A DNA stretch of 64,000 nucleotides from an uncultured Prolixibacteraceae bacterium. Its GTDB lineage: Bacteria; Bacteroidota; Bacteroidia; Bacteroidales; Prolixibacteraceae. This document shows, piece after piece, positions 25,312-35,581 of the stretch. The notes below the pieces were generated by a model that saw only the letters and a program-made list of their open reading frames with translations, searched no databases and had not been told where the DNA came from. The stretch covers positions 1-64,000 of the forward strand of contig CALGIG010000033.1 in assembly GCA_937915865.1 (NCBI GenBank). The letters are read 5' to 3'. Numbering within the stretch: the first letter of the stretch is position 1; every line of letters begins with the position of its first letter. A program made the translations under genes and the position numbers.

Positions 25312-27510
25312 ATGAACCTAATATTTCAGCCTTTGCGGTATTTTTCCGTAGCAATGTTTACAATTTTGTGGGCGGGCAACATTGCTAAATCGCAGGAAAT
25401 AATTCCTCTGGAAACCAGGAACAATGCCCTTGTTCTGAAAGTTGAACCCAATAAAGACCTGAGTATTATCTATTACGGGAAAAAACTGGGAGATAAAGAG
25501 AGTTATAGCCTGATTCCCTCTCAGTATAAAAATTCGGATTACACCAGACTTTTATCATCAGCCTATACCCCGGCCGGATCGCGCAACCTCGCTGAGCCTG
25601 CCATTGCAGTAACCCATGCCGACGGGAATAATTCGCTTGATCTGAAATACACAGAATCTTCGGTGCAATCTCAGGGCGAAAACATTTCGTTGACTACCAT
25701 CCGTTTAAAAGATACGGTATATCCGTTTGAGGTGACACTGTACTATAAAGTGTTTTATAATGAAGATATGGTCGAACAGTGGACTGAGATTCATCATCAG
25801 GAAAAGGGCGATATTATTCTGCGTAAATATGCCTCGGCTAACCTGGTTCTTAAATCCGGGAAATACTGGCTGACACATTTTCATGGCGATTGGGCTAAAG
25901 AGATGCAGCCGGAAGAGGAACTTCTGACCCATGGAATAAAAACGCTCGATAGCAAGCTGGGAACAAGAGCTAACTTGTTTCAGCCTTCTGCATTCATGGT
26001 TTCGCTGGATGAACCGGCGACTGAAGATGCCGGAACAGTGATGTTCGGGGCATTGGAATGGAGTGGCAATTTTAAAGTCGACTTTGAATTGGATCCGCAG
26101 AATAACCTGCGTGTGATTTCCGGCATTCATAATTATGCTTCGGAATATATCCTGAAACCCGGCCAGACATTTGAAACACCAGCTTTCTTGCATACTTTAT
26201 CTCGCGAAGGGAAAGGTCTGGCCAGCCGGAACATTCACGACTGGGCCCGTACTTATAAGCTTCTGGATGGCAAAGGTACGCGGCTGACTTTGCTGAACAA
26301 CTGGGAAGCCACTTATTTCGATTTCAACGAACAAAAACTGGCTGGTCTTTTGAAAAATACGAAAGAACTCGGTGTCGATCTTTTCCTGCTCGACGACGGC
26401 TGGTTTGGCAATAAATATCCACGTAACGGGGACACCGCCGGATTGGGCGATTGGGAGGAGAATGTAAATAAGCTACCTGATGGAATTGGCTACCTGGTAA
26501 AGGAAGCCGCAAAAAACGACGTGAAGTTTGGAATCTGGATTGAACCCGAAATGGTAAATCCCAGAAGCGAATTGTATGAAAAACATCCGGATTGGGTGAT
26601 TAAACAGCCCAAACGTGACGAATACTATTTCCGCAACCAGCTTGTGCTGGATTTAACAAATTCGAAAGTTCAGGATTTTGTTTTTGGGGTGGTGGATGGC
26701 CTGTTCACTAAAAATCCAAATCTGGCTTATATCAAGTGGGATTGTAATGCAGTGATATACAATGCCCACTCTGCACATTTATCAAACCAGTCGCAGCTAT
26801 ATGTCGAATATGTCCAGGGCTTGTATGATGTGCTGAAACGAATCCGGGCCAAATATCCAACAGTTCCGATGATGCTTTGCTCAGGCGGCGGTGGCCGTGT
26901 AGATTACGGTGCCTTACAGTATTTTACGGAATTTTGGCCCAGCGACAATACCGATCCTATGGAGCGCATTTTCATGCAATGGGAATATTCCTATTTCTAC
27001 CCATCCATCAGCATGTCGTGCCACGTGACCGACTGGGGCAAGCAGCCCATTAAATTCCGTGTTGATGTGGCGATGCTGGGAAAGTTGGGCTTTGATATTG
27101 TGGTCGATCACTTAAGTGGCGATGATTTGGAGTTTTGCCAAGCGGCAATCCAGAATTATAACCGTCTGAAAAATATTATCTGGCAAGGCGACCAGTACCG
27201 GTTAACCAGTTCGCGTACAAGCGATGTCGCCAGCATGATGTTTGTCGACAAATCCGGTTCTTCAGCGGTTGTTTTCAATTATCTGGTAAATAACCGTTAC
27301 GATAAGGGAAGCCAAACACCAATACGGCTGAAAGGGCTGGATGCCGGGAGAAAATACCAGATTAAAGAAACCAATCTTTACCCGGGAAAAAGCTCAACTT
27401 TGGAAATAGGCAAAGTATATTCCGGCGATTTCCTGATGACTATCGGATATAATCCGGACGTTCGCTCCGGACGAAACAGTGTTGTACTTGAAGTGACCGA
27501 AGTTCGGTAA
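25312..27510 (+). CDS. GH36 alpha-galactosidase
   Basis: A protein of 732 aa with a signal peptide (hydrophobic about 13-28, then SQEI). An N-terminal beta supersandwich precedes the TIM barrel: LNNWEATYFDF, LLDDGWFG, GIWIEPEMVN, YIKWDCN (nucleophile Asp, about residue 475) and WPSDNTDP (acid/base Asp, about 541), all typical of GH36 subgroup I. It releases alpha-D-galactose from oligosaccharides in the periplasm. It is 33 bases after the GH95 gene and 24 bases before the next alpha-galactosidase, as part of one operon. Confidence 0.93.
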   Translation: MNLIFQPLRYFSVAMFTILWAGNIAKSQEIIPLETRNNALVLKVEPNKDLSIIYYGKKLGDKESYSLIPSQYKNSDYTRLLSSAYTPAGSRNLAEPAIAVTHADGNNSLDLKYTESSVQSQGENISLTTIRLKDTVYPFEVTLYYKVFYNEDMVEQWTEIHHQEKGDIILRKYASANLVLKSGKYWLTHFHGDWAKEMQPEEELLTHGIKTLDSKLGTRANLFQPSAFMVSLDEPATEDAGTVMFGALEWSGNFKVDFELDPQNNLRVISGIHNYASEYILKPGQTFETPAFLHTLSREGKGLASRNIHDWARTYKLLDGKGTRLTLLNNWEATYFDFNEQKLAGLLKNTKELGVDLFLLDDGWFGNKYPRNGDTAGLGDWEENVNKLPDGIGYLVKEAAKNDVKFGIWIEPEMVNPRSELYEKHPDWVIKQPKRDEYYFRNQLVLDLTNSKVQDFVFGVVDGLFTKNPNLAYIKWDCNAVIYNAHSAHLSNQSQLYVEYVQGLYDVLKRIRAKYPTVPMMLCSGGGGRVDYGALQYFTEFWPSDNTDPMERIFMQWEYSYFYPSISMSCHVTDWGKQPIKFRVDVAMLGKLGFDIVVDHLSGDDLEFCQAAIQNYNRLKNIIWQGDQYRLTSSRTSDVASMMFVDKSGSSAVVFNYLVNNRYDKGSQTPIRLKGLDAGRKYQIKETNLYPGKSSTLEIGKVYSGDFLMTIGYNPDVRSGRNSVVLEVTEVR

Positions 27511-27534
27511 TAACGGATATAAACACATAGGAAA

Positions 27535-29523
27535 ATGAGAATGATTAACAGCGTTTCTATACTTCTAGTGAGTATCTTTCTGAGTGCCTGCGCTCAATCT
27601 GAAATTTCAGGCCAGTTTGGTAAATGGACTATCCGTTTTGACCGGGACAAAAAAGCAGTGGAGCTGGCAAAAGAATCAACGGTTATTACTACCGATCTGT
27701 ATGCAAGCTATAAAACCGGAGACCGTATCATAACGACTAAAAATTATGAGAAGGTTAAGATCGGTTCGGGAAAGAGCGGGGAAGGCAGTTTCACAATCAC
27801 TTATACCGACAAAGAACTTCCGATGCTTACGCAGAATTTTTATATTTCGGCCAATTCCGACTACATATTGACAGACTTTACCTTGGAAGATGAAGGAGGT
27901 ATTTCATCCAATTACATGGCTCCGGTTTGTATTGATTCGATGTCATTGTTGTTGGACAAAGGAGATAACCGAGTATTGTTTATACCGTTTGACAACGATA
28001 AATGGATTCGCTTCCAATCGCATCCAACTTCAGTTGAAAAACTGACCAGCTATGAGGTGACTTCTGTTTTCAATACTGAGAACCGTCATGGATTGGTAGT
28101 TGGTTCGGTTGAGCATGACAACTGGAAAACGGCTATTGAGATGACCGGAGGATCGGATGCGCCTAATATGAAAAGCCTGATATGCTACGGGGGAGCGGCC
28201 AACGAAACAACTCGCGATGCAAAACCTCACGGAGAATTGAAAGGCATTAAAATTAAATCTCCGAAAATTCTGATCGGACTGTTTGACGACTGGCGTACCG
28301 GAATGGAAACCTATGCAGATGTGAATGCCACAATAGCCCCGCCCCGCACATGGAACAAAGCCGTACCCTTCGGCTGGAATAGCTGGGGAGTATTGCAGTT
28401 TAAGCTGAATTATGAGAAAGCGATAGAAGTATCCGACTTTTTCAAAAATAACCTTCAGAACAATAACTTCGAAAACAGTGACAAGCTGGTTTATATCGGA
28501 TTGGATTCTGGCTGGAACAGTTTTTCCGAGGAACAACTCAGATCGTTTGCCGCACGCTGTAAGGAAAATGGACAGGTTGCTGGTATTTACTGGACTCCTT
28601 TTACCGATTGGGGAAAAAATCCGGACCGGACAATTAAAGATGTTCCGGAATACAAGTTTAAGGATGTTTACTTGTATGCTAACGGTCAGCCGCAGGAACT
28701 GGATGGCGCTTATGCCATCGACCCGACTCATCCGGCGATAGAGGCCATGATGAAAAAAACGTCAGAGCTGTTCCATCGCTGCGGATTCAAATATGTGAAA
28801 ATGGATTTTATGACCCATGGCGCATTGGAAGCCGACAAATGGTACAATCCGTCTGTCACAACAGGAATTCAGGCATACAACTATGGCATGCAACTGATTG
28901 ATAAATATTTCGGCGGCATGTACATTAACTTGTCGATCTCACCAATCTTCCCGGCCCATTACGCACAGTCTCGCCGCATTGCCTGCGATGCGTGGAACAA
29001 AATCAAAGACACGGAATACACCTTGAATGCCTTATCGTATGGCTGGTGGATCGACAGGGTTTACCAGTACAATGATGCCGACCATGTTGTGTTACAACAG
29101 GCTACTGACGGGGAAAACCGGGCAAGGGTAACTTCTGCTGTTATTACCGGTCTGCTTATCACAGGAGATGATTTCAGTATCGGCGGACCGGCAGAAGGAA
29201 AGGGCAAAGCGCGGAAATTTTTGACTAATCCGGAAGTCAATGCGATAGCTCAGGGCCATTCATTCCGCCCGGTTGAAGGAAACGGAGAAAAGTCTGAGAA
29301 TCAGTTTATTTATACCGACGAGTTGGGAAATACATATTTTGCTGTTTTCAACTATGGAGAAGAGAAAATCACATTGCCTTTTCCAATCGGGCGTATAGGA
29401 CTTTCAGTTCCAGATTTGCAGGCGAAGGAATTATGGAGCGGACAATCAGCAGACCTGAATCAACCATTCATCGTTCCTGGGAAGGATGTGATGTTTTTCA
29501 GGATTTCAGGTCTGACTAAATAA
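27535..29523 (+). CDS. Clan GH-D alpha-galactosidase-like lipoprotein (GH27/GH36 type)
   Basis: A protein of 662 aa with a lipoprotein signal (LLVSIFLSAC). After a beta-rich N-terminal domain come VPFGWNSWG (the GWNSW motif of clan GH-D), YVKMDFMTHG (nucleophile Asp, about 419) and ACDAWNKI (acid/base Asp, about 482). It differs greatly from the adjacent GH36, so it is a second clan member with its own preference rather than a duplicate. The lipid anchor suggests surface action before import. The exact family needs a profile search. Confidence 0.8.
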   Translation: MRMINSVSILLVSIFLSACAQSEISGQFGKWTIRFDRDKKAVELAKESTVITTDLYASYKTGDRIITTKNYEKVKIGSGKSGEGSFTITYTDKELPMLTQNFYISANSDYILTDFTLEDEGGISSNYMAPVCIDSMSLLLDKGDNRVLFIPFDNDKWIRFQSHPTSVEKLTSYEVTSVFNTENRHGLVVGSVEHDNWKTAIEMTGGSDAPNMKSLICYGGAANETTRDAKPHGELKGIKIKSPKILIGLFDDWRTGMETYADVNATIAPPRTWNKAVPFGWNSWGVLQFKLNYEKAIEVSDFFKNNLQNNNFENSDKLVYIGLDSGWNSFSEEQLRSFAARCKENGQVAGIYWTPFTDWGKNPDRTIKDVPEYKFKDVYLYANGQPQELDGAYAIDPTHPAIEAMMKKTSELFHRCGFKYVKMDFMTHGALEADKWYNPSVTTGIQAYNYGMQLIDKYFGGMYINLSISPIFPAHYAQSRRIACDAWNKIKDTEYTLNALSYGWWIDRVYQYNDADHVVLQQATDGENRARVTSAVITGLLITGDDFSIGGPAEGKGKARKFLTNPEVNAIAQGHSFRPVEGNGEKSENQFIYTDELGNTYFAVFNYGEEKITLPFPIGRIGLSVPDLQAKELWSGQSADLNQPFIVPGKDVMFFRISGLTK

Positions 29524-29660
29524 ACCGGAATGGGCCCCTTAATATAAAAGCGATGCCTGATTGTTCACGGCCAGGGTCAACAGCCGTTTGGCAAGTCGCC
29601 TTTCTATGGATGGTGATGTGGGTGCTTAAAATGGGCAAAACACAAATAAGAGAAAACCAA

Positions 29661-32135
29661 ATGAATCGAAAATCAAACATATTCATCTTTTTTTTATTCC
29701 TTTTGGCATTCAGCCTTAAAGGACGCGGGAATGATGATCAGGTATTCCGAAGTTATGAGGTTGCACAAACTCACCCTATCATAAAAAACAAACCGGTATT
29801 CGATTTCTTCGAGGGAGTTTTGCTCGGGAATGGCCGTTTAGGTGTGGTAGCTACAACCCGGCCTGATGGCGTTGTTCTTTATTTGGGACATAATGATGTC
29901 TGGGATATTCGATTGGCTGAGAATAACAGGGAAAAAATCGGCACTTTTCAGGAAGTATTTGAGAAAGTGAAAAGAATTCCGGATACGCTTGCAATGCTGA
30001 CACAAGATAGTTGGTATAATGCCTACAACCGGATGACGGGAGAAAACTATGCACATTCCTATCCTCGTCCTTTCCCATGCGGTTCGGTATTGATCGGGTT
30101 CGACCGCAGGGAAGTTGAACTTACCGGACATCGTTTGGATGTTGCAAATGGCTTGTGCGAGGTCTATTTCCTGAAGAACGGAGAAAAGCTGAAACTGCAG
30201 TTGTTTGTCGATATGCAGCATGATCGGGTATGGATGAGGCTAATGAATGAAAAGAACCAACTGGCTGAAAATATTTTTTCGCGCGTGCGTTTGATACCTG
30301 ATCCTTCGACACCTGCGGAATTTCCTCACTACCAGGTCTGCGAAGATTTGTCAACAGGTAAACTGGCTTTTCGTCAGATATTGCCTCATCAGCTAAATAC
30401 GTTGGTTACCGGAAATGATAAAGACGAAGCTTTTAAAACAACCGTAACAATTAACGGGTCCCTCGAGAAAGCGAATCGCTTAAATTGGAATGGGAATTTG
30501 GAAAAAATGGGTGAACTGGAAGCTTCCCTGAAACCGGCGGGTCACTTCCTTGGGTGCATAACATTGGAGCATGGTTCTCATAAACAGGTTGCTTCTGTCA
30601 GTTCTGAGACCGTGTCTCCGGGCGATGATCTGATGCAGAAAAGCTGGGAGGCAAATGTTGATAGCTGGAAGCAGTTTTGGGAAAAATCGGGAGTGAAACT
30701 TGCCGATAATTTTCTGGAGCAGATTTGGTATCAGAACCTATACTTTTTTAATTGCGCCGTAAAAGAGGGTGGACGTACGCCCGGAATCTTTGCAAATTGG
30801 AACTATAACCAGATCGGAACTTCGTGGCATGGCGACTATCATATGAATTATAATACGCAACAGCCTTTTTGGCTTACTTTTTCCAGTAATCATTTGGAGA
30901 AAAACCTTTCTTATGTGGAATTGATTGAGCAAATGATGCCGGTTAGCGAAAAATGGGCAAAAGAATACTATGGCCTACCCGGAGCTTATTTTCCTCATTC
31001 GGCATTTCCTGTTGAGATGAATTTAAATCCATATCCGGTTCCTGACTGGGGCTGGGAAATTTGCGAAACTCCATGGGCTGTGCAAGGGCTTTGGTGGCAT
31101 TATTTATATTCAGGCGATATCGAATTTCTAAAAGGACGGGCTTATGTTCCGATAAAAAAAACTGTTCAATTTTTGGTGGCTTACATGAGCCGTCCCGAAG
31201 CCCGAAACAAAGATCAATGGAACGATGACCGTTTTCATATTTTTCCTACAGTTCCCCCTGAACTGTACGGACTCCGCCCCGGATTCAGATACAATTACGA
31301 TTGCAGCATGGATTTAGCTCTTACCCGTTTTATCTTTAAGGCTTTTCAGCAGGCGACTCAGCTGCTCGGAACCGAAAAAAGCGAGGCCGAATTATTGTTG
31401 AAAATCGACAATATTCTGGCGCATTACCCCGATTACCCGACAGCAGTTTCACCTAAATATGGAAAAGTATTGATAGCAGTTCCCGAAGAACACGATCAGG
31501 TTGTTTATAATGTGCCGGTTAATCTGGCTGCGGTTTTTCCCGGAGAAGACATTGGAATTGCCAATAAAAACGGTTTGCTTGAAATGGCAAGGAATACATA
31601 TTTGAATCAGAAAAATGAAGGAGGCAATGACTTGGTATTCTGTAATTTGCAAGCTGCTCGCCTTGGAATACTTGATCTGGAGAGATTTAAACGGCAGGTC
31701 AATTATTGTTTATTGCCTAATGGCACTGCTTCAGACCGGATTCTTCAGGTTCATGGCCGGTATTCTGACCATACCGATTATGGCTATATGGATCGAATGG
31801 GAATTTGGTTTGAAAATTTCGCTTTGCCGGCTGTAATTAACGAGTGCCTGATGCAAAGTTACGACGGAACAATCAGGGTGTTCCCAAACTGGGACAAAAC
31901 AAAAAATGCATCTTTTAATAATTTAAGGGCAGCAGGAGCTTTTACCGTAAGTGCAGCGCTTGAAAATGAACAGGTCAGAAATATTACAATTGTCAGTGAA
32001 CAAGGCGCTGATTTACATCTAATTCTGCCTTGGGAAAAATGCCGTTGCAAACGAGGCGAACTAACAGCGAATATTATCCGCTCAGAAATAACTCTGAAAA
32101 CAATGATTGGCGACACAATTACTTTTATCCCTTAA
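29661..32135 (+). CDS. Divergent GH95-like glycosidase
   Basis: A protein of 824 aa from ATG 29661 (MNRKSNIFIFFLFLLAF), giving a signal peptide; the frame is open from 29553 but those codons look non-coding. The N-terminal LLGNGRLGVV and barrel SWHGDYHMNYNTQQPFW follow the GH95 pattern (compare WNGDYHLDVNVQMNHW in the neighbour). However, the canonical QIDGNFG motif is absent and SPEN is replaced by PPEL. Either the specificity differs or it belongs to an unnamed relative of GH95. It lies in the PUL 1 operon between the GH-D enzyme and GH29. Confidence 0.65.
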   Translation: MNRKSNIFIFFLFLLAFSLKGRGNDDQVFRSYEVAQTHPIIKNKPVFDFFEGVLLGNGRLGVVATTRPDGVVLYLGHNDVWDIRLAENNREKIGTFQEVFEKVKRIPDTLAMLTQDSWYNAYNRMTGENYAHSYPRPFPCGSVLIGFDRREVELTGHRLDVANGLCEVYFLKNGEKLKLQLFVDMQHDRVWMRLMNEKNQLAENIFSRVRLIPDPSTPAEFPHYQVCEDLSTGKLAFRQILPHQLNTLVTGNDKDEAFKTTVTINGSLEKANRLNWNGNLEKMGELEASLKPAGHFLGCITLEHGSHKQVASVSSETVSPGDDLMQKSWEANVDSWKQFWEKSGVKLADNFLEQIWYQNLYFFNCAVKEGGRTPGIFANWNYNQIGTSWHGDYHMNYNTQQPFWLTFSSNHLEKNLSYVELIEQMMPVSEKWAKEYYGLPGAYFPHSAFPVEMNLNPYPVPDWGWEICETPWAVQGLWWHYLYSGDIEFLKGRAYVPIKKTVQFLVAYMSRPEARNKDQWNDDRFHIFPTVPPELYGLRPGFRYNYDCSMDLALTRFIFKAFQQATQLLGTEKSEAELLLKIDNILAHYPDYPTAVSPKYGKVLIAVPEEHDQVVYNVPVNLAAVFPGEDIGIANKNGLLEMARNTYLNQKNEGGNDLVFCNLQAARLGILDLERFKRQVNYCLLPNGTASDRILQVHGRYSDHTDYGYMDRMGIWFENFALPAVINECLMQSYDGTIRVFPNWDKTKNASFNNLRAAGAFTVSAALENEQVRNITIVSEQGADLHLILPWEKCRCKRGELTANIIRSEITLKTMIGDTITFIP

Positions 32136-32145
32136 GTTATTATAA

Positions 32146-33654
32146 ATGAAACTTGTATTACTGATTCTATTGGCATCTTTTGTCAGCATTTTATCAGCCC
32201 AGACAATTATCCCGGCTACCCGTCCCAATAAAACGCAGCAACAGTTAATTGACCGGGGTTATGGTATGTTTCTTCACTTTGGGATAAACACGTTTGCCGA
32301 TGTTGAATGGTCTGATGGAACTATCCCGGTAGAAGAATATAACCCATCAAATTTGGATTGCGACCAGTGGATTCGTATTGCGCGCGATTCCGGTTTTCGG
32401 TACGTTATTCTGGTTACAAAACACCATGATGGTTTTTGCTTATGGGATAGCCAATATACTAATTACGATGTAGCTGCTTCTCCTGTAAAAACTGACGTGG
32501 TTGCCGCTGTAGCCAGAGCGTGTAAAAAATACGGGCTGAATTTTGGGGTTTATTATTCGTTGTGGGACCGTCACGAACCATCTTTTCTTGCCCCTGATCC
32601 GCAGAAATATATTGATTACATGAAGAACCAGCTCACGGAACTGTTTTCTAATTATGGACCTATTTGCGAGTTGTGGTTTGATGGCGGATGGACCCGCGAG
32701 CCTAAAGATTGGGGGATTGACCAGCTTTATACTCTGGTGAAGAGGTTGCAGCCACATTGCGCCATTGGAGTTAACCATACGATTGTTTACAAAGAAGGGA
32801 TTCGCAACTACGCTATCCCGGATTCAATGACGGTTGACAACAAATATTTTTTCCAGTATTTCCCAGGCGATTTCAGGTTGTGGGACCCCCAGATTGCTAA
32901 TTTGAAAGATAAAAAGCAATATCTGCATGATGGTGAATCGTACTATTTGCCTTTTGAACATACCATTTGCCTGAGTAAAAACTGGACATGGTTTCAGAAA
33001 TCAACGCCTCAGCCAGTTCGGGATTTGGATGAGTTGGAAGAACTTTTTTACAGATGTACAAGCAACAACAATGTGTTGGTAATGAATGTCCCGCCCGATA
33101 ACACAGGACGTATTCGTGAAAATGAGGCGAATGCCATTATTTCTTTAGGACAGCGATTAAAGATTCGAAAAGGAAGGCCTTTACCTAAAAATGAACAACT
33201 CATTTCGCTTAACGAAACAGCTTCTGCCAATTCCGTTTGGGATGGAGATCAGACTCATTATGGTGCAAGGTTTGCCATTGATGGAGGTATGCAAACCCGT
33301 TGGGCGGCAGCCAATACTTCAGCCGAATTGGTTATTCAGCTGAATGAGGCAGATCGGTTTAATAAAATTTCAATTTTCGAATATCAGGATACCAAAAAAT
33401 CGGATGATCTGAGCGACATTTTTTCAAATCAGCGTATAAACCGGATACAGTTATATACCATTGATATTTGGGTGGATAGCGATTGGAAAACCATTTATGT
33501 GGGCGACGAACCAATGCAGGATTGTAAGGTCATTCGTTTTCCGAAGGATTATCAAACCTCTAAAATTCGGTTAAGCATTATGAAAGCATCGGCCCCTCCA
33601 TCAATTTATGAGTTTAATGTGGGATTATCTATTAATTCGGCAGAATTAGAATAA
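32146..33654 (+). CDS. GH29 alpha-L-fucosidase with C-terminal carbohydrate-binding-like domain
   Basis: A protein of 502 aa with a signal peptide ending near SAQT. GH29 signatures are RGYGMFLHFGINTF, VTKHHDGFCLWDS and ELWFDGGW (Asp nucleophile, about residue 183). The C-terminal 140 residues (ASANSVWDGDQTHYGARFAIDGGMQTRW) look like an F5/8-type C (CBM32-like) domain. It cleaves alpha-L-fucose; the subfamily A or B choice cannot be made by eye. It starts 11 bases after the GH95-like gene and is the last gene of PUL 1. Confidence 0.92.
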   Translation: MKLVLLILLASFVSILSAQTIIPATRPNKTQQQLIDRGYGMFLHFGINTFADVEWSDGTIPVEEYNPSNLDCDQWIRIARDSGFRYVILVTKHHDGFCLWDSQYTNYDVAASPVKTDVVAAVARACKKYGLNFGVYYSLWDRHEPSFLAPDPQKYIDYMKNQLTELFSNYGPICELWFDGGWTREPKDWGIDQLYTLVKRLQPHCAIGVNHTIVYKEGIRNYAIPDSMTVDNKYFFQYFPGDFRLWDPQIANLKDKKQYLHDGESYYLPFEHTICLSKNWTWFQKSTPQPVRDLDELEELFYRCTSNNNVLVMNVPPDNTGRIRENEANAIISLGQRLKIRKGRPLPKNEQLISLNETASANSVWDGDQTHYGARFAIDGGMQTRWAAANTSAELVIQLNEADRFNKISIFEYQDTKKSDDLSDIFSNQRINRIQLYTIDIWVDSDWKTIYVGDEPMQDCKVIRFPKDYQTSKIRLSIMKASAPPSIYEFNVGLSINSAELE

Positions 33655-33868
33655 TTCTCGTTTTATCGACCTAAAGAAATTTTATCACAATTATAGAATT
33701 TGCATGGAATAGGATTGAGGGTAAATTTCTTGAAAGTATCAATTTCTCCTCCGCCAAAATCATGAAGTTTGGCTTAAAAACTAAAATAACGCGCAACATG
33801 GATAGGATATTCAAAAATCCGTTATTATTCTTAAAATTGCATCAATCATTTTCAGCAATACCTATAGC

Positions 33869-34465
33869 TTGGAGAAAAAGGGAAAATATAAATTTATACG
33901 GTTTAAAGAAGAATTATCTCAGGAATCATTTACAGATTTTTTTGATTTTTACTTCACCAGGTTAAGCCAATTTGCAACTACAATTGTAAAATCAGAATTG
34001 TTAGCTGAAGAAATTGTTATTGATGTCTTTCTGAAGCTTTGGGAGAACAGCAAGACTTTGGAGGCAATAAATAATATTGAAACCTATTTATATATCTCGG
34101 TAAGAAATAAATCGATAAATATTTTAAAAAAAGAACAGAAATTTCATTTTGATCTTCTGGAAGACTGTCATATTCAGTTAGCTGATTATAAGCCGTCGGC
34201 GGAAAGTGATCTTATCGAACTTGAACTGTTTGGTGCGCTAAACGAAGTTGTGATGCAACTGCCTCCTAAATGTAAAATCATTTTCAAATTAATCCGAGAG
34301 GATGGACTTAACCGGAATGAAGTTGCTCAGGTTCTTAACATTTCTGTAAAAACGGTCGATAACCAAATTGCTATTGCGATAAAGAAAATTGCTGAGAAAT
34401 TAAATATCGACCTTACTAATCCAAAGAATTCGCATGGATTAATGACTTTTCTGCTCTCGTTTTAA
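33869..34465 (+). CDS. ECF RNA polymerase sigma factor of PUL 2
   Basis: About 198 aa. No ATG is available: the frame is open from 33806 but the first usable start is TTG at 33869 (then EKKGKYKF), giving normal sigma length. Region 2 (about 20-85, AEEIVIDVFLKLWEN) and region 4 (about 125-175, DGLNRNEVAQVLNISVKTVDNQI) are clear. FecR follows 113 bases downstream. The start is 214 bases after the GH29 stop, so PUL 2 has its own control unit. Confidence 0.88.
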   Translation: MEKKGKYKFIRFKEELSQESFTDFFDFYFTRLSQFATTIVKSELLAEEIVIDVFLKLWENSKTLEAINNIETYLYISVRNKSINILKKEQKFHFDLLEDCHIQLADYKPSAESDLIELELFGALNEVVMQLPPKCKIIFKLIREDGLNRNEVAQVLNISVKTVDNQIAIAIKKIAEKLNIDLTNPKNSHGLMTFLLSF

Positions 34466-34578
34466 CGCTAACTTGGGAGTTATCATTCAAATTTTTGCAA
34501 AATAGTTCAATTTCTTTTGGGGAAATTCCAGAAAAGATTTGTCCTTATTCCGAAAGAAGTTAAAATGTATTATTCTGA

Positions 34579-35562
34579 ATGAAAGACATCTCTTTAATCA
34601 TAGCTAAAATACTACTAAAAGTTGCTAACAAAGATGAAGTAGATATACTCTCCCAGTGGAAAAATAAATCCCCTTTAAATGCGTCATTTTTAAGCAACTT
34701 AAAAGCATTCTGGGAACTTCCTGTTGAAGAAAAATCATCGGAAGGATTAATTATTGCCAGAGAAAGACTCTTGACGCGCGTAAAATCAACAGAAGCAGGT
34801 AGCCACGGAAGATCGCTGGTTTACTATTTGCTAAGGGTTGCAGCGGTATTTGCATTTATTCTTTCCATCGCAAGTTTATCCATTTATATAGCATCCGATA
34901 CAAGACTCTTCTATAAAAGTAATTGGGTGGAAGTCTCAACTGAAGCAGGACAACAAAGCAAAGTTTCTCTTCCTGACGGTAGTTTGGTTTGGCTTAATGC
35001 AGGAACAGTTATAAAATATCATCCAGACAAGAACGAGCGGAAAGTCAGTTTAAATGGGGAGGCCTATTTTGAGGTAAATCATTCTCCCGATTATCCATTT
35101 GTAGTAGAAACTGGAGATACAAGAATTAAAGTGCTCGGCACCAAGTTTAATGTATCCCACTATCCTGAATCAAAGATTACTGAGACCTCGCTTCTTTCCG
35201 GCAAAATAGAAATGACAATAGATAAAAGTAATAAAGTTGTTGATGTTCGACCGGGGGAGAAAGTATATTATAATGCAGAAAATCAAACTTTTGGTAAAAC
35301 TGAAGCTATCGTTCAAAATGATGTTTTATGGAGACAAGGCATTCTGGTTTTCGAAAATGAATCCTTTAATGATCTGATCATCAAACTGGAAAGATACTAT
35401 GCAATAAACTTTGTTTATAATAAAGTCTCTTTTGACAACATTCATTATACAGGCACTATTAACAATCTAAACATAACTAGAGTTCTTGAATTTATTAACC
35501 TCACAATCCCAATTAACTATGAAATAGATAATAAAACGATCAAACTCATTCTCAATAAATGA
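34579..35562 (+). CDS. FecR-family anti-sigma factor of PUL 2
   Basis: A protein of 327 aa. A cytoplasmic N-terminus (1-75) precedes one membrane segment at about 82-104 (LLRVAAVFAFILSIASLSIYI). The periplasmic FecR domain follows with EAGQQSKVSLPDGSLVWLNAGT and GEAYFEV, and the C-terminal STN-like region ends in LILNK. It should hold the upstream ECF sigma until the STN-bearing SusC of the same locus signals. A hairpin at 35582-35614 separates it from susC. Confidence 0.92.
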   Translation: MKDISLIIAKILLKVANKDEVDILSQWKNKSPLNASFLSNLKAFWELPVEEKSSEGLIIARERLLTRVKSTEAGSHGRSLVYYLLRVAAVFAFILSIASLSIYIASDTRLFYKSNWVEVSTEAGQQSKVSLPDGSLVWLNAGTVIKYHPDKNERKVSLNGEAYFEVNHSPDYPFVVETGDTRIKVLGTKFNVSHYPESKITETSLLSGKIEMTIDKSNKVVDVRPGEKVYYNAENQTFGKTEAIVQNDVLWRQGILVFENESFNDLIIKLERYYAINFVYNKVSFDNIHYTGTINNLNITRVLEFINLTIPINYEIDNKTIKLILNK

Positions 35563-35581
35563 GAAACATTAAAGACAAAAA

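Noticed and set aside
28030..28731. 233-codon reverse frame inside the GH-D gene
   Set aside because: Antisense shadow of a clear glycosidase with catalytic motifs.
29553..29660. Upstream extension of the divergent GH95-like gene
   Set aside because: The added residues have no signal-peptide character; ATG 29661 gives a normal secreted protein.
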